Below are positions 15,789-27,403 of a stretch of DNA of 64,000 nucleotides, piece by piece. How positions within the stretch are numbered: position 1 is the first letter of the stretch; every line of letters begins with the position of its first letter. The notes beneath the pieces were generated by a model. It was not told the origin of the DNA, did no database searches, and saw only the letters and a list, made by a program, of their open reading frames with translations. A program made the position numbers and the translations under genes. Source of the stretch: Desulfohalobium retbaense DSM 5692 (lineage in GTDB: Bacteria > Desulfobacterota > Desulfovibrionia > Desulfovibrionales > Desulfohalobiaceae); the NCBI RefSeq assembly GCF_000024325.1, contig NC_013223.1, positions 930,001 through 994,000 of the forward strand. Reading direction: 5' to 3'.

Positions 15789-17786
15789 ATGAAAGAGAAT
15801 TTTCAACTCGTGACCGATATGGTGCCTAAGGGGGACCAGCCCAAAGCTATTGAAAAGTTGTGCGCCAATCTGGAGGCCGGCGTCAGCGATCAGGTCCTGT
15901 TGGGCGTCACCGGTTCGGGCAAGACATTTACCGTCGCCAATGTCGTGGCCCGTTTGAACCGCCCGACGCTGGTCATGGCTCCCAACAAAACGCTTGCCGC
16001 CCAATTGTACAGTGAATTCAAAGAACTTTTTCCTAACAACGCTGTTGAGTACTTCGTCAGCTATTACGATTATTACCAGCCTGAAGCCTATCTGCCCCAT
16101 TCCGATACCTACATTGAAAAGGACTCCTCAATTAATGAAGATATCGACAAGCTGCGCCATGCCGCCACCCATGCCTTGTTGACCAGACGGGATGTTCTCA
16201 TTGTCGCTTCGGTATCCTGTATATATGGGCTCGGCTCACCGGAATATTACGAAAAAATGGTCGTGCCTGTTCATGTGGGGCAAAATCTGGCCATGGACCA
16301 ACTCATGTCTCGGCTTGTTGAAATCCAATATGAACGAAACGACTATGATTTTCATCGGGGCACATTTCGGGTACGGGGCGATGTCCTGGAGTTGATCCCC
16401 GCCTATCGGCATGAGCGTGCCCTCAGAATCGAGTTTTTCGGCGACGAAATCGACGCTCTGTATGAGACGGACCCCTTGACAGGGGAAGTTTTGGGCCCTC
16501 AGGAAAAGGCCCTTATTTTTCCCGGCAGCCACTATGTTTCGGACCAGGAGAATCTCAAGCGGGCCATTGACGATATCCGCGATGAACTCCGTGCCCGGCT
16601 CACCTGGTATCGCGAGGAGAATCGACTGGTCGAGGCTCAGCGTCTGGAGCAGCGCACTCAGCTTGATCTGGAGATGATCGAGGAATTGGGATATTGCAAC
16701 GGCATTGAAAATTACTCGCGCCATCTTGACGGCCGCGCACCCGAGTCGCCGCCTTCGTGTCTGCTGGATTATTTCCCCTCCGATTTTTTGCTCTTTCTGG
16801 ACGAATCGCATGTGTCAGTGCCCCAGATCGGTGGCATGTTCAACGGGGACCGGTCCCGCAAACAAACCCTGGTTGATTTCGGATTCCGTCTGCCCTCGGC
16901 TTTGGACAACCGACCACTCTCGTTTGACGAGTTTCTGAAGCGGCTCAATCAGACGGTGTATGTTTCCGCCACGCCCGGCAATTGGGAGCGCGACCGCGCC
17001 AGTGGCGAGATTATTGAACAGGTTATTCGCCCCACTGGCCTGTTGGATCCCCAGGTTGAAGTGCGACCCACCGGGGGCCAGATGGATGACCTGCTTGCTG
17101 AATGCCGCCAGCGCATGGACAAGGACGAACGGGTTTTGATCACGACCTTGACCAAACGGTTGGCTGAGGATTTGACCGAATTTCTCCATTCCCGTGGCGT
17201 TCCGTCACGTTACATGCACTCGGATATCGACACTCTGGAGCGCGTGGAGATCATCCAGTCACTGCGCCGTGGAGATTTTCACGCCTTGGTCGGCATCAAT
17301 CTTTTGCGCGAAGGGCTCGATCTGCCGGAAGTGTCGCTGGTGGCTGTTCTCGACGCGGATAAGGAGGGGTTTTTGCGCTCGGCGCGCTCCTTGATCCAGA
17401 CCTTTGGACGGGCCGCTCGCAATCGCAATGGGTGTGTGCTGCTGTATGCCGATAAAAAGACCCCGGCCATGCGCGAAGCTATGGATGAAAGCCACCGCCG
17501 CCGCTCCCTGCAGGAAGCCTTCAATCTTGAGCACGGGATTACTCCCGAGAGTATCCGCAAGCGCTCCGGCCATGCCCTGGCCCATGCAGGCAAGGAGCAA
17601 AGCGAGATGGCCAAGGCCGCCGAGACCACGAGTTCTTACGGCAGTGACCCCCAGAAGTTGGAAAAGGCCATCGCCCGGCTGGAGCGGGAGATGCGACAGG
17701 CGGCCAAGGATCTCGCCTTTGAGCGGGCGGCTTCCTTGCGCGACGAGGCCCAACGGTTGCGGCAAACTCTGGTGGAAATGGGGTGA
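15789..17786 (+). CDS. uvrB: UvrABC excinuclease subunit B
   Basis: A ~665-residue UvrB, the DNA damage-verification helicase of nucleotide excision repair. It has Walker [11 protein letters not shown], the beta-hairpin motif [12 protein letters not shown], Walker B DESH, the helicase motif around [18 protein letters not shown], and a C-terminal UVR motif ([20 protein letters not shown]) that binds UvrC. The ATG at 15789 is preferred over one nine codons upstream because AAGGAG lies before it, although the spacing (13 bp) is long. It shares its upstream region with the divergent trpL-trpB promoter. Confidence 0.95.
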   Translation: MKENFQLVTDMVPKGDQPKAIEKLCANLEAGVSDQVLLGVTGSGKTFTVANVVARLNRPTLVMAPNKTLAAQLYSEFKELFPNNAVEYFVSYYDYYQPEAYLPHSDTYIEKDSSINEDIDKLRHAATHALLTRRDVLIVASVSCIYGLGSPEYYEKMVVPVHVGQNLAMDQLMSRLVEIQYERNDYDFHRGTFRVRGDVLELIPAYRHERALRIEFFGDEIDALYETDPLTGEVLGPQEKALIFPGSHYVSDQENLKRAIDDIRDELRARLTWYREENRLVEAQRLEQRTQLDLEMIEELGYCNGIENYSRHLDGRAPESPPSCLLDYFPSDFLLFLDESHVSVPQIGGMFNGDRSRKQTLVDFGFRLPSALDNRPLSFDEFLKRLNQTVYVSATPGNWERDRASGEIIEQVIRPTGLLDPQVEVRPTGGQMDDLLAECRQRMDKDERVLITTLTKRLAEDLTEFLHSRGVPSRYMHSDIDTLERVEIIQSLRRGDFHALVGINLLREGLDLPEVSLVAVLDADKEGFLRSARSLIQTFGRAARNRNGCVLLYADKKTPAMREAMDESHRRRSLQEAFNLEHGITPESIRKRSGHALAHAGKEQSEMAKAAETTSSYGSDPQKLEKAIARLEREMRQAAKDLAFERAASLRDEAQRLRQTLVEMG

Positions 17787-17789
17787 GGC

Positions 17790-18890
17790 GTGTTCAAGCC
17801 AAAAAAGCGGGGTGACTATTCAAGGGTCAGACACGGGTGGTGGCGGCGTTTTCTGCGCTGGAGGTTCCAAAATGCTGTCGCTTGGCCGTTTTGTGTGGGC
17901 GGGGGAGCTCTTATCCTGGTTTTTGCCTACGGCATGTTCATCTATATGGGGCTTGAAGGATGGGGGGCCCTGGACAGCTTTTACCAGACAGTGATCACCC
18001 TTTCGACGGTCGGCTTTGAAGAGGTCTATGATCTCTCCCCTCAGGCCAAATTTCATACATCCATGCTCATTTTGGCCGGCGTCGGGAGCTTTGCTTATAT
18101 CGTGGGTTCGTTCACTCAGATTCTCGTTGAAGGACAATTACGGAGCTTGTGGGAGAAACGGCGCATGCAACGATTCATCGACGCCTTGGAAGACCATTTC
18201 ATTGTCTGCGGTTACGGCCGCATCGGTTCGGTGGTGGCCAAGGAACTCCATCGTGAAGGGTACGGAGTCGTGGTCATCGATAACGCCCCTGAGGTTCTCG
18301 ACGAATTAGAGCAATCCGATCTGTTGTTTATAGCCGGAGACGCGACTTCGGATCAGATTCTGCTTCGCGCGGGGCTCAAACGGGCCAGGGCGATCATTGC
18401 CGCTTTGGATGCGGATGCTGAAAATGTCTATGTGACGCTGACTTCCAAACAAATGGTTCCCAAGTTGCTGGTTATTGCTCGGGCGGCTAACGAGCAGTCT
18501 ATTCAGAAGTTGGAGTATGCCGGAGCAGACAGGGTCTTGACTCCTCACGTGCTGGGAGGCATGCGCATGGCCCAGCTTGTCCTGCGCCCTACTGTGACCG
18601 ATTTCCTCGATTTGGCCATGCAGGGAAAGCATATCGATTTGCAGATGGAGGAGCTGGAAATCAGCCCCGGGTCCTGGCTGGTGGGCAAGGACATGCTCCA
18701 TTCCGAGATTCGCCCCCGGTTTAACCTGATCGTGATCGCCATCCAGAAACCGGACGGCTCCATGATATTCAACCCCCAATCCGATACTGTCATTGAAGTG
18801 CGCGACACCCTTGTCGTTGTCGGAAACCGAAATGATCTGGACGCCTTGGAAGAGATCACCACAGCCTCGCATACCCTGGACGCCTCGTAG
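17790..18890 (+). CDS. Potassium channel with RCK (TrkA-N/TrkA-C) domains
   Basis: A 366-residue protein with a GTG start 3 bp after uvrB. Two transmembrane helices flank a pore loop with the filter TLSTVGFEEV, in place of the canonical TVGYGD. A cytosolic RCK N-lobe follows with the Rossmann motif VCGYGRIGSVVAKEL (residues ~133-147) and GDATSD, then a TrkA-C lobe (~280-360). It probably gates K+ flux in response to a nucleotide or ions. TVGF-type filters occur in a subset of bacterial RCK channels. It is probably cotranscribed with uvrB by proximity. Confidence 0.9.
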   Translation: MFKPKKRGDYSRVRHGWWRRFLRWRFQNAVAWPFCVGGGALILVFAYGMFIYMGLEGWGALDSFYQTVITLSTVGFEEVYDLSPQAKFHTSMLILAGVGSFAYIVGSFTQILVEGQLRSLWEKRRMQRFIDALEDHFIVCGYGRIGSVVAKELHREGYGVVVIDNAPEVLDELEQSDLLFIAGDATSDQILLRAGLKRARAIIAALDADAENVYVTLTSKQMVPKLLVIARAANEQSIQKLEYAGADRVLTPHVLGGMRMAQLVLRPTVTDFLDLAMQGKHIDLQMEELEISPGSWLVGKDMLHSEIRPRFNLIVIAIQKPDGSMIFNPQSDTVIEVRDTLVVVGNRNDLDALEEITTASHTLDAS

Positions 18891-18943
18891 CACCCCCTGG
18901 TGAGAATTCCCCGCAAGACCGCTGGACGTTCAGAGGGTGCGAT

Positions 18944-19012
18944 ATGTGGGCTGCGCTTTTGTTTTCCGGCTGTGTCGGCCTCATGGGGATTGTAAACACG
19001 GGGTGCTCATGA
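18944..19012 (+). CDS. Possible 22-residue lipoprotein-like small ORF
   Basis: The ATG has GAGGG 7 bp upstream. The translation starts MWAALLFSGCVGLMGIV and ends NTGCS. It is hydrophobic and has a lipobox-like LFSGC, but only a weakly charged N-terminus. It sits in the 209-bp gap before ligA. It may be a real small peptide or chance; nothing else supports it. Confidence 0.25.
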   Translation: MWAALLFSGCVGLMGIVNTGCS

Positions 19013-19060
19013 CGTTTTTTTCAACAATCTGACAGCATCACACAACCGGAGTCTGCCTGA

Positions 19061-21136
<2,076 letters not shown>

Positions 21137-21256
21137 CTGATCCTTGATACCCCCTTGCCAGCAGCCCGAGCCGCTTTCCCAAACGGCGGCAGCACATGAG
21201 CCCGGGGCAAAGAGCGCTGCGTCCCGCCGCAGAGGGGACAACCACGTGGGGTGACT

Positions 21257-22039
21257 TCAGGCTGTGGCTTGCCGCCCCAAACTGATCGGGGCTTCCAAGT
21301 GGGGAATATTCCGCCAATCCAGCCCCAACAGGGCTGCGCCCTGACGGTCCACCTCTAGCGGATCCCAGCCTGCCAGGATGGTCTCGAGGGGCGGGTCGCA
21401 TTCCGGTCCGCCAAGGTGAAATTGCGCCAGCCCGCGGCTGGCGTCCATGATCGTGAGATCTGCAGCCCGGTATCTGTTCAGCTCGGCTATGGCCGTGTGC
21501 ATCCGGGCGTGGAAGGCAGCCTTTTTCCACCCCCCGGAGTGGCCATAGTGGTGTGGCGGGGCAAAGCCCATCATATTTTTCAGGCTACCGGTCATCTCGG
21601 CCAGGGAATGGGCTTTGAGGACAGGCACGGAGATGATGAAACTCTCAAAGGCCACCTGGGGCAGGTACATGCGCGGAAAAGCACTGCACTGAGCATCCTG
21701 GCATTCCACGACCTCGGTGTGGTTCAGATCGAGCAGGGAGATCCCTGTCTCGCGGGCCAGCTTTGTATACCCCAGGGCCTCGAAAATCTCCCCGGTTTCA
21801 AGGTTGGCCGCGCCGGAGCCTTCGGCTATAGTGATTGAGGCCGAGGTGCAGTTTTGCAGGAGGGCGACGAGGGCTGCGCAACATTCCACCGGTGTGGTCA
21901 CGGGCGGCGGCGAAGCGTTGACCAGATTGGGCTTGATGAGGATGTTTTCCTGCTGCTGCAAAAGCTCAGGGGCGTGTAACCTTTCCAGGGCCTCGGTGAT
22001 GCTCTTTTCGTATGTGGTGAATGGAACAGACGTCCACAT
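21257..22039 (-). CDS. DUF362-family protein
   Basis: 260 residues from the ATG at 22039, with AAGGA 6 bp upstream; the frame is open further upstream but overlaps dapB and is rejected there. It resembles DUF362 proteins (PF04015): IKPNLVN near residue 36, a mid-protein SVPVLKAHSLAEMTGSLKNMMG stretch and the C-terminal DLTIMDASRGL. This family is often linked to ferredoxin-like domains, but no cysteine cluster is present here. The function is unknown. It is divergently transcribed from dapB. Confidence 0.75.
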   Translation of the reverse strand: MWTSVPFTTYEKSITEALERLHAPELLQQQENILIKPNLVNASPPPVTTPVECCAALVALLQNCTSASITIAEGSGAANLETGEIFEALGYTKLARETGISLLDLNHTEVVECQDAQCSAFPRMYLPQVAFESFIISVPVLKAHSLAEMTGSLKNMMGFAPPHHYGHSGGWKKAAFHARMHTAIAELNRYRAADLTIMDASRGLAQFHLGGPECDPPLETILAGWDPLEVDRQGAALLGLDWRNIPHLEAPISLGRQATA

Positions 22040-22168
22040 GGGGTGTCCTTGGTTGAAGAGATCGTTAGAAGAGAGCACTCCGGGCCTGCCCGGCCCCCTG
22101 GATTTCAGGGAGGCCCGAGCCGGCGCGGTCCGAATTGCATAACAGCGCTGTAGCGCAAAGGAGAATGT

Positions 22169-22960
22169 ATGGCACGAACACCGATTATCATTATGGGAGC
22201 CCAAGGACGCATGGGCGCCACCTTGGCTCGCTTGACCCAAAATGATCCGGAACTGGAATTGGCGGGCGTTGTTGAACAGGCAGCAAACCAGAGCGGCCTG
22301 GAACACCTCGGATGTCCGGTCAGTGAGGATGCCTCGACAATTCTCACCCAGGCTCAAGGGGCCACGGTGATTGATTTTACAGCACCGACGGTGACAGTCA
22401 ACTTGGCCAGGACCGCCGCCGAAACCGGCAATCCTCTGGTGATCGGAACCACTGGGCTTTCTGAGGATCAGCAGCAGGAAATTGCTGCGGCAGCGGCACA
22501 GACGCCGGTTTTTTGGGCGCCGAATATGAGTGTTGGGGTCAACGTTCTCCTGGAGATGTTGCCGCAATTGGTTCGCATGCTCGGTTCGCTGTATGACGTG
22601 GAACTCTCCGAAATTCATCATAAATTCAAAAAAGATGCTCCGAGCGGGACGGCATTGAAACTGGCTCAGGTGCTGGCTGAGGCCAAGGGATGGGACCTCA
22701 AGCAAGTGGCTCAATATTGCCGGGAGGGCATTATCGGCGAGCGCCCGGAAGAGGAGATTGGGGTCCAGACCCTGCGCGGCGGTGATGTTGTCGGAGACCA
22801 CACGGTGTATTTTTTCGGACCGGGGGAACGCATTGAGGTGACCCACCGGGCCCACTCCAGGGAGACCTTTGCCCAGGGAGCGCTGCGTGCCGCGAAGTGG
22901 ATCGGGCAGCAGGAGCCGGGGAAGATATACTCCATGGCAGAGATGGTCCTTTCGGAATAA
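22169..22960 (+). CDS. dapB: 4-hydroxy-tetrahydrodipicolinate reductase
   Basis: A 263-residue DapB that reduces hydroxy-tetrahydrodipicolinate with NAD(P)H in lysine/diaminopimelate synthesis. It has the N-terminal nucleotide-binding GAQGRMG, VIGTTGLSEDQ, and the catalytic and substrate motif SEIHHKFKKDAPSGTALK (His and Lys plus the SGTA loop). AAGGAG precedes the ATG by 6 bp. A hairpin ACGGCC/GGCCGT just after the stop lacks a T-tract. Confidence 0.95.
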   Translation: MARTPIIIMGAQGRMGATLARLTQNDPELELAGVVEQAANQSGLEHLGCPVSEDASTILTQAQGATVIDFTAPTVTVNLARTAAETGNPLVIGTTGLSEDQQQEIAAAAAQTPVFWAPNMSVGVNVLLEMLPQLVRMLGSLYDVELSEIHHKFKKDAPSGTALKLAQVLAEAKGWDLKQVAQYCREGIIGERPEEEIGVQTLRGGDVVGDHTVYFFGPGERIEVTHRAHSRETFAQGALRAAKWIGQQEPGKIYSMAEMVLSE

Positions 22961-22981
22961 ACGGCCTTTTCAGGGCCGTGA

Positions 22982-23935
22982 TTGGAGCCTGTGGTGAGCC
23001 TGATCTGTAATCCAGGAGGCCTCTTTTTGGTCGCTGCCTTGGATCGAAGAAGACAGGAGCGTTTCAGACTGAATGTGTGCGCGGTCTTTTTCGTGTTGTG
23101 GAGCCTTATCAGTGCGGGGGGCTTTGTCGACACTGGCTGGGCTTCGAGCGAATGGACCCAGCTCGAAAGTGGCTTGGCATTGCGCCACTGGCCTGACGGG
23201 GCGCATCATCCGGAGTTGACTGTCCTGCGGATCGATCCAGAATTTTTCCGGTTCGTCTTGTATTCAGCTTCTGCTGAGCGCGGTGCGGATCGGACTGTGC
23301 GCCAATGGGTTGAGGACAAGAACCTTGTAGCGGCGATCAACGCCAGTATGTATTGGGAAGACAGGGAGACGAGCACCGGGTTGATGACCAATTTCGGGCA
23401 CGTCAACAACGGCAGGGTCCATCCCGAGTTCGGGGCCTTTTTCGTGGCCAATCCCCGCCGGGCCCAACTGCCCCCTGTGGATATCCTCGATCGCTCGTTG
23501 GAGCAGCAGTGGCGAAAGCGTGTCGCGCAATACGCAACAATCATACAGAATTACCGGCTGCTGGACGCAAAGGGGGAGAACGTCTGGCAGGCAAGCCGGC
23601 AGGAACACAGTTCGGCCGCAGTGGCTGAGGATTCACAGGGACATATCCTTTTTATCCTTCAACATGAACCGGTGTCCGTGCATGCGCTTGGCAGCCGCTT
23701 GGAAAATTTGTCCCTCGACCTGAGCACGGCTATGTTTGTCGAGGGAGGGGTTGAGGCGTCGCTGGCCGTGCGCTGTCCTGAGCTTGAGGCCTTCTGGAAC
23801 GGCCGGTATGACAGCCGCCTGCTACCTGCCCCGGTCGCTTCGCGGCCGGTGCCCAATATCATCGGGATCACGCGGCGCCGGAGTGAACCCGGAGTGCCGG
23901 ACATTGAAACGGAACCGGAATTTTTTGGGAGATAA
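22982..23935 (+). CDS. NAGPA-like phosphodiester glycosidase family exported protein
   Basis: Up to 317 residues. The start is uncertain: TTG at 22982, GTG at 22991, or a GTG ~96 bp further in, just before the hydrophobic stretch CAVFFVLWSLISAGG. That segment is a likely signal or anchor. The rest matches the NAGPA/DUF2233-type beta-barrel: AAINASMYWEDRETSTGLM, SSAAVAEDSQGHILFI, and the end motif STAMFVEGGVEASLAV (usually LDGGxS). Such domains act on envelope glycans or exopolysaccharide. It precedes lolA by 9 bp, suggesting a joint envelope operon. Confidence 0.75.
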   Translation: MEPVVSLICNPGGLFLVAALDRRRQERFRLNVCAVFFVLWSLISAGGFVDTGWASSEWTQLESGLALRHWPDGAHHPELTVLRIDPEFFRFVLYSASAERGADRTVRQWVEDKNLVAAINASMYWEDRETSTGLMTNFGHVNNGRVHPEFGAFFVANPRRAQLPPVDILDRSLEQQWRKRVAQYATIIQNYRLLDAKGENVWQASRQEHSSAAVAEDSQGHILFILQHEPVSVHALGSRLENLSLDLSTAMFVEGGVEASLAVRCPELEAFWNGRYDSRLLPAPVASRPVPNIIGITRRRSEPGVPDIETEPEFFGR

Positions 23936-23944
23936 GGAGAGGAC

Positions 23945-24649
23945 ATGGAGTGCAGGAAACAGTTGATGCGTCTGATAGTGGCCGCAATGCTCGTCCTGGG
24001 CCTGGTCTGCGGGGGCTTGGGAAGTCAGGCCGCCGCGCAGGGCGAAGAGGACCTGCCTGGGCGTATTCAGCAACAATATGAGCAGTTGCAGGGGTTTGAA
24101 ACAGATTTTGTCCAAGTGCTGACCAATGCCTCAAGCGGTGAGCAGGAGACCCGGCGCGGGACGATCGCGTTTGAACAACCGCGCTCCATCCGTTGGGAAA
24201 CGACTTCTCCTGAACAGGAATTGTTGATTGTCGGCCCTGAGGCGGTCTGGGACTATTTTCCGGCTGAAGAGGTGGCTTACACCTATGCGCCTCAGCAGGT
24301 TTTCCAGTCCAAGACCATGTTGCGCTTTATCTCCGGAGAAGCCAATATTACTGAAGATTTTCGCATCGAACGCCAAAAGAGCGACACCAATTGGAGCAAG
24401 CTCAAACTGATCCCGAAACAGCCGGAACCCAATCTGGTCCTGGCCTATATCTGGGTCGAGCCCGAAAGCGCCTTGCTGCGCCAAGTGCTCCTGGTCGATT
24501 TTTTCGGCAACGGCAACAAGTTGACATTTAAGGACATCAAGCTTGATCCGGAGTTTGCGCCGGGGTGGTTCGAGTTTGAGCCCCCTGACGGGGTCGAGGT
24601 CCTGAGGAATACCACACCGGGACAGGGAGGCGTGGATATCGGCTCATAG
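23945..24649 (+). CDS. lolA: Outer-membrane lipoprotein carrier protein LolA
   Basis: A 234-residue periplasmic chaperone that moves lipoproteins from LolCDE to the outer membrane. A signal peptide (hydrophobic core AAMLVLGLVCGGLG, cleavage near QAAAQG) precedes the LolA fold: YEQLQGFETDFVQVL, RRGTIAFEQPRSIRWE and the pair of strands ending WDYFPAEEVAY. A C-terminal tail of ~20 residues is Gly/Thr-rich. AAGGAGAGG lies before the ATG. It confirms a Gram-negative cell plan. Confidence 0.9.
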   Translation: MECRKQLMRLIVAAMLVLGLVCGGLGSQAAAQGEEDLPGRIQQQYEQLQGFETDFVQVLTNASSGEQETRRGTIAFEQPRSIRWETTSPEQELLIVGPEAVWDYFPAEEVAYTYAPQQVFQSKTMLRFISGEANITEDFRIERQKSDTNWSKLKLIPKQPEPNLVLAYIWVEPESALLRQVLLVDFFGNGNKLTFKDIKLDPEFAPGWFEFEPPDGVEVLRNTTPGQGGVDIGS

Positions 24650-24795
24650 CCCCTTGGTGCGGCCCCAGCGGGCCAGAGCGCCGGGTTTTCCGGTGCCAGC
24701 ACTGGCATTGCAAAGAGATAGCCTGGGGGTCTTCAAGTCGAGGTGGGTGCTGCCAGCCGTTCTGGCAATACGAATTCCTTGCCGCTTGGCGGCGT

Positions 24796-25569
24796 TTAGA
24801 GTCCGAGCCGCTTTTTGAGGGTAGTGATTTCAGTGGCCGTGAGATGGCGCCAATGCCCTTGGGGCAGCTTGCCCAATCGTACCGGTCCTTGGCGGATCCT
24901 TTTGAGCCGCAGGATGGTCAGCCCCAAGTCGCGGCACATGCGGCGGATTTGGCGGTTCACCCCCTGGTGCAGGGTTAATTCAAGGCTGCTGGTGTCAGCG
25001 GCGGTTTTCCGCCTTTGGACATCTACCGGGGCCAATTGTTCTCCTTCGCTCAGGCGCATGCCTGAGGACATCTGCCTCATGTGCTCCTCGGTGACCGCCT
25101 CGCGAAGCGTGACTTCGTAGACCTTTTCTACATGCCACCGCGGATGGGTCAGGCGATTGGCCAACTCTCCATCCGAGGTCAACAACAAGAGCCCTTCGGA
25201 CATGAAATCCAGTCGCCCAACAGGGAAAATGCGTCTGGTGAAAGTCTGGGACGGCAAGAGATCCAAAACGGTTCGGCGTCCCTGGGGATCCTTGGCCGTG
25301 GTCACGACCTGCACCGGCTTGTGCAGCAGGATATAGTCGTGCCCGGCCGATTGAGCTTCAGGAAGCTCGACCACACGGCCGTCGACGCGGACCTCATCCT
25401 GGCCGGGATGGACCTGGACGCCGAGTTGGGTGACGAGGGAGCCATTCACCTGGACCCGGCCCGCGGCGATATAGGTGTCCGCCTTGCGCCTTGAGCAGAC
25501 ACCGGCCTGGGCGAGAAATTTGTTCAGTCGGCAACTTTCGGGGGCGTGGGAAGAAGTAGGTGTTGACAT
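24796..25569 (-). CDS. Pseudouridine synthase of the RsuA/RluB family
   Basis: 257 residues from the ATG at 25569; the frame runs on upstream but without coding character. An N-terminal S4 domain (RLNKFLAQAGVCSRRKADTYI, ~14-60) is followed by the catalytic domain with GRLDFMSEGLLLLTSDGELANRL, which contains the active-site Asp. The C-terminus VNRQIRRMCRDLGL is family-typical. It most likely isomerises a uridine of 23S rRNA (RluB/RluE-like) or 16S rRNA (RsuA); the exact site cannot be told. Confidence 0.88.
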   Translation of the reverse strand: MSTPTSSHAPESCRLNKFLAQAGVCSRRKADTYIAAGRVQVNGSLVTQLGVQVHPGQDEVRVDGRVVELPEAQSAGHDYILLHKPVQVVTTAKDPQGRRTVLDLLPSQTFTRRIFPVGRLDFMSEGLLLLTSDGELANRLTHPRWHVEKVYEVTLREAVTEEHMRQMSSGMRLSEGEQLAPVDVQRRKTAADTSSLELTLHQGVNRQIRRMCRDLGLTILRLKRIRQGPVRLGKLPQGHWRHLTATEITTLKKRLGL

Positions 25570-25942
25570 GGCCTTAGTGTGCCCGGGCCGGGCGAAGCTG
25601 TAAAGCAGGCCCGCCAACACCCCGCCATCCCCCTCCAGGCCAGGGCACAGCCGGAAAGAAGCTCGGTATCTGCTCACCGGTCCAGGACAACGATCTCGAT
25701 TCTCTGTATCAGCCTCTGCTCTTGTCCTCGTTGCTGGGCCAAGGCGTTTAAGAAGATTGGTTGCCTCTGTCTTCGGGCTCTCCAGCCCCACTGCCCGCGC
25801 CCCACTTTGGGGTCGAGTGTCTTGCGACCAGTCGCGAAGTTCGAAGGCTTTGGGACTGCAATGGTGCCGTGACCCTGGACGTTCTGACGCTGCCTGGGAA
25901 GAGATGAACGGGCTGCCACGCAGGGTGTTGTGGACCAGCCAA
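25570..25942. other. Gap without recognised gene
   Basis: These 373 bp between the pseudouridine synthase start and the yedF stop hold short hairpins (for example CCCCACTTTGGGG near 25801) and one 81-codon minus-strand frame at 25674-25919 with no recognisable similarity. A promoter for the pseudouridine synthase must lie here, but none is convincing. Confidence 0.5.
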
Positions 25943-26578
25943 CTACACTTTGATGACTTTCGACGCCGTTTGGAGACTGGTCACAACATCGAGCATGTTC
26001 GTTGTCTCCCCGACCTGTTTGTGGTCCAGCAGACCGAAGTGTTCCAGGCAGGTTCCGCAGACGAGGATGGAGATCCCCTGGGATTGTAAGGCCAGAAGTT
26101 CTTCCAGGACTGGACTGTCTTGCACGGCGAGTTTGACGCCGGCATTGAGCAGAATGAGCCGCCAGAGATCCCTGCCCATTTCCGGCAAGGTCGCCAGAAA
26201 GTTTTTCATCAACCCGCCGCCCAATTCGTCATCGCCCTGGCCGATACATGACGAAGTGATCAAAACGAGCTGTTGTTCGTTTTCCGCCACGTGCTTGATT
26301 TCCGCCTCGGTCATGGGGGCGCAGACGGGACACGTTTCCTGCGGTGTCTGTTGAAATCCCTGTCGAAGAGCTTTGATGCACCGCGCCGCTCCGTTCTGCT
26401 CCACGGCTTCGATCTGATAGCCTTGGCTTTCCAAAAAGCGGGTCACATTATGCTGTGCTGGTTCATTGTCCACGGTGACCAGCAGCGTCTCAGGCTGCTG
26501 GGATTCGATCGTCTTTTTTGATTGAAGGACCGGCTGAGGGCAGGGAAGTCCCTGACAGTCCAACTCGATTTCGGCCAT
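25943..26578 (-). CDS. yedF: YedF-type sulfurtransferase-like protein (TusA + DsrE-like)
   Basis: 211 residues from the ATG at 26578, with AAGGAG at good spacing. The N-terminal TusA-like domain has the CPxP motif (GLPCPQPVLQSKKTI) and the cysteine expected for persulfide transfer. The second half (LVLITSSCIGQGDDELGGGLMKNFL ... GISILVCGTCLEHFGL) is a DsrE-like domain with further cysteines. This architecture is the YedF family associated with selenium metabolism. The precise reaction is not known. Confidence 0.85.
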   Translation of the reverse strand: MAEIELDCQGLPCPQPVLQSKKTIESQQPETLLVTVDNEPAQHNVTRFLESQGYQIEAVEQNGAARCIKALRQGFQQTPQETCPVCAPMTEAEIKHVAENEQQLVLITSSCIGQGDDELGGGLMKNFLATLPEMGRDLWRLILLNAGVKLAVQDSPVLEELLALQSQGISILVCGTCLEHFGLLDHKQVGETTNMLDVVTSLQTASKVIKV

Positions 26579-26752
26579 GAGCGACTCCTTTTCGGGGTTC
26601 TGATTTTCGTGGCGGGGCGCACCCGCGATTCCGGTTGCGCCTGGGAGGCTATCTTTTCCCATTCGGGGGGTCACAAGAGAGAACACCTTTTTGGCTGCAG
26701 TGGTCAAATAGGCTCAATCTATACGTTTTAGTATTTGAGATAGGGTGCGCAT

Positions 26753-27403
26753 ATGGCAAAAACCTGGGCCCTTCAGGGCTCTATCTGGGTGTTGCGCGGG
26801 GTAGTGCCCCTGTGGTGCAAAGCTTTGCGCTATTCCCGCTCCAATTATGAGCCGGTCGCTGCGGTGCGGGCAACATCCCAGCCGGTGGTTTTCGCGATTT
26901 GGCACGATGAATTGTTTCCGTTGTGCACCTTGCATCGCGGAGAAGGGGTCGTGGCGGTCGTCAGTCAGAGCCGTGACGGCGAAATTTTGGCCAAGGTGCT
27001 GCAAGCCTTCGGGTATGGGCTGGCGAGGGGATCGACCAGTCGCGGCGGTCTCAGGGCCCTGGTTGGGGCGTGTCGCGAAATCCAGAAAAAAGGCCGGGAT
27101 GCGGTTTTGACCGTTGACGGTCCCCGGGGGCCCCGCCATGTCGCCAAGCCGGGAGCGATTTATCTGGCGGCTCGAACCGGGGCCCTGCTTGTCCCGACCC
27201 GGGTGGCCATGTCCCGGGTCAAGCGATTCGAGAAGGCCTGGGACAAATTCCAACTCCCATTGCCAGGGAGTAAGTGTCTGGTGCGGTATGGAACACCTTA
27301 TGGCGTAGACCCAGGGGTGCTGCACTCTTCGACCGGGATGGAAAAGGCCCGGGAAACGTTACAAAACGCACTGGAAACACTCGCAGGCAGCGAACATGTA
27401 TAA
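26753..27403 (+). CDS. DUF374 lysophospholipid/lipid A-type acyltransferase
   Basis: A 216-residue protein of the DUF374 family (PF04028). It contains the acyltransferase-like AIWHDELFPL near residue 48 (an HxxxxL variant of HX4D) and the conserved VDGPRGPRHVAKPGAIYLA block. It starts a three-gene run with an LpxL-like acyltransferase (8-bp overlap), so it probably acts on lipid A or a lysophospholipid at the inner membrane. The promoter region lies after yedF (divergent). Confidence 0.85.
   Translation: MAKTWALQGSIWVLRGVVPLWCKALRYSRSNYEPVAAVRATSQPVVFAIWHDELFPLCTLHRGEGVVAVVSQSRDGEILAKVLQAFGYGLARGSTSRGGLRALVGACREIQKKGRDAVLTVDGPRGPRHVAKPGAIYLAARTGALLVPTRVAMSRVKRFEKAWDKFQLPLPGSKCLVRYGTPYGVDPGVLHSSTGMEKARETLQNALETLAGSEHV

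Noticed and set aside
22040-22855. N-terminal extension of the DUF362 protein through dapB
   Set aside because: The frame is open upstream but antisense to dapB; the ATG at 22039 has a good Shine-Dalgarno and the family similarity begins there.
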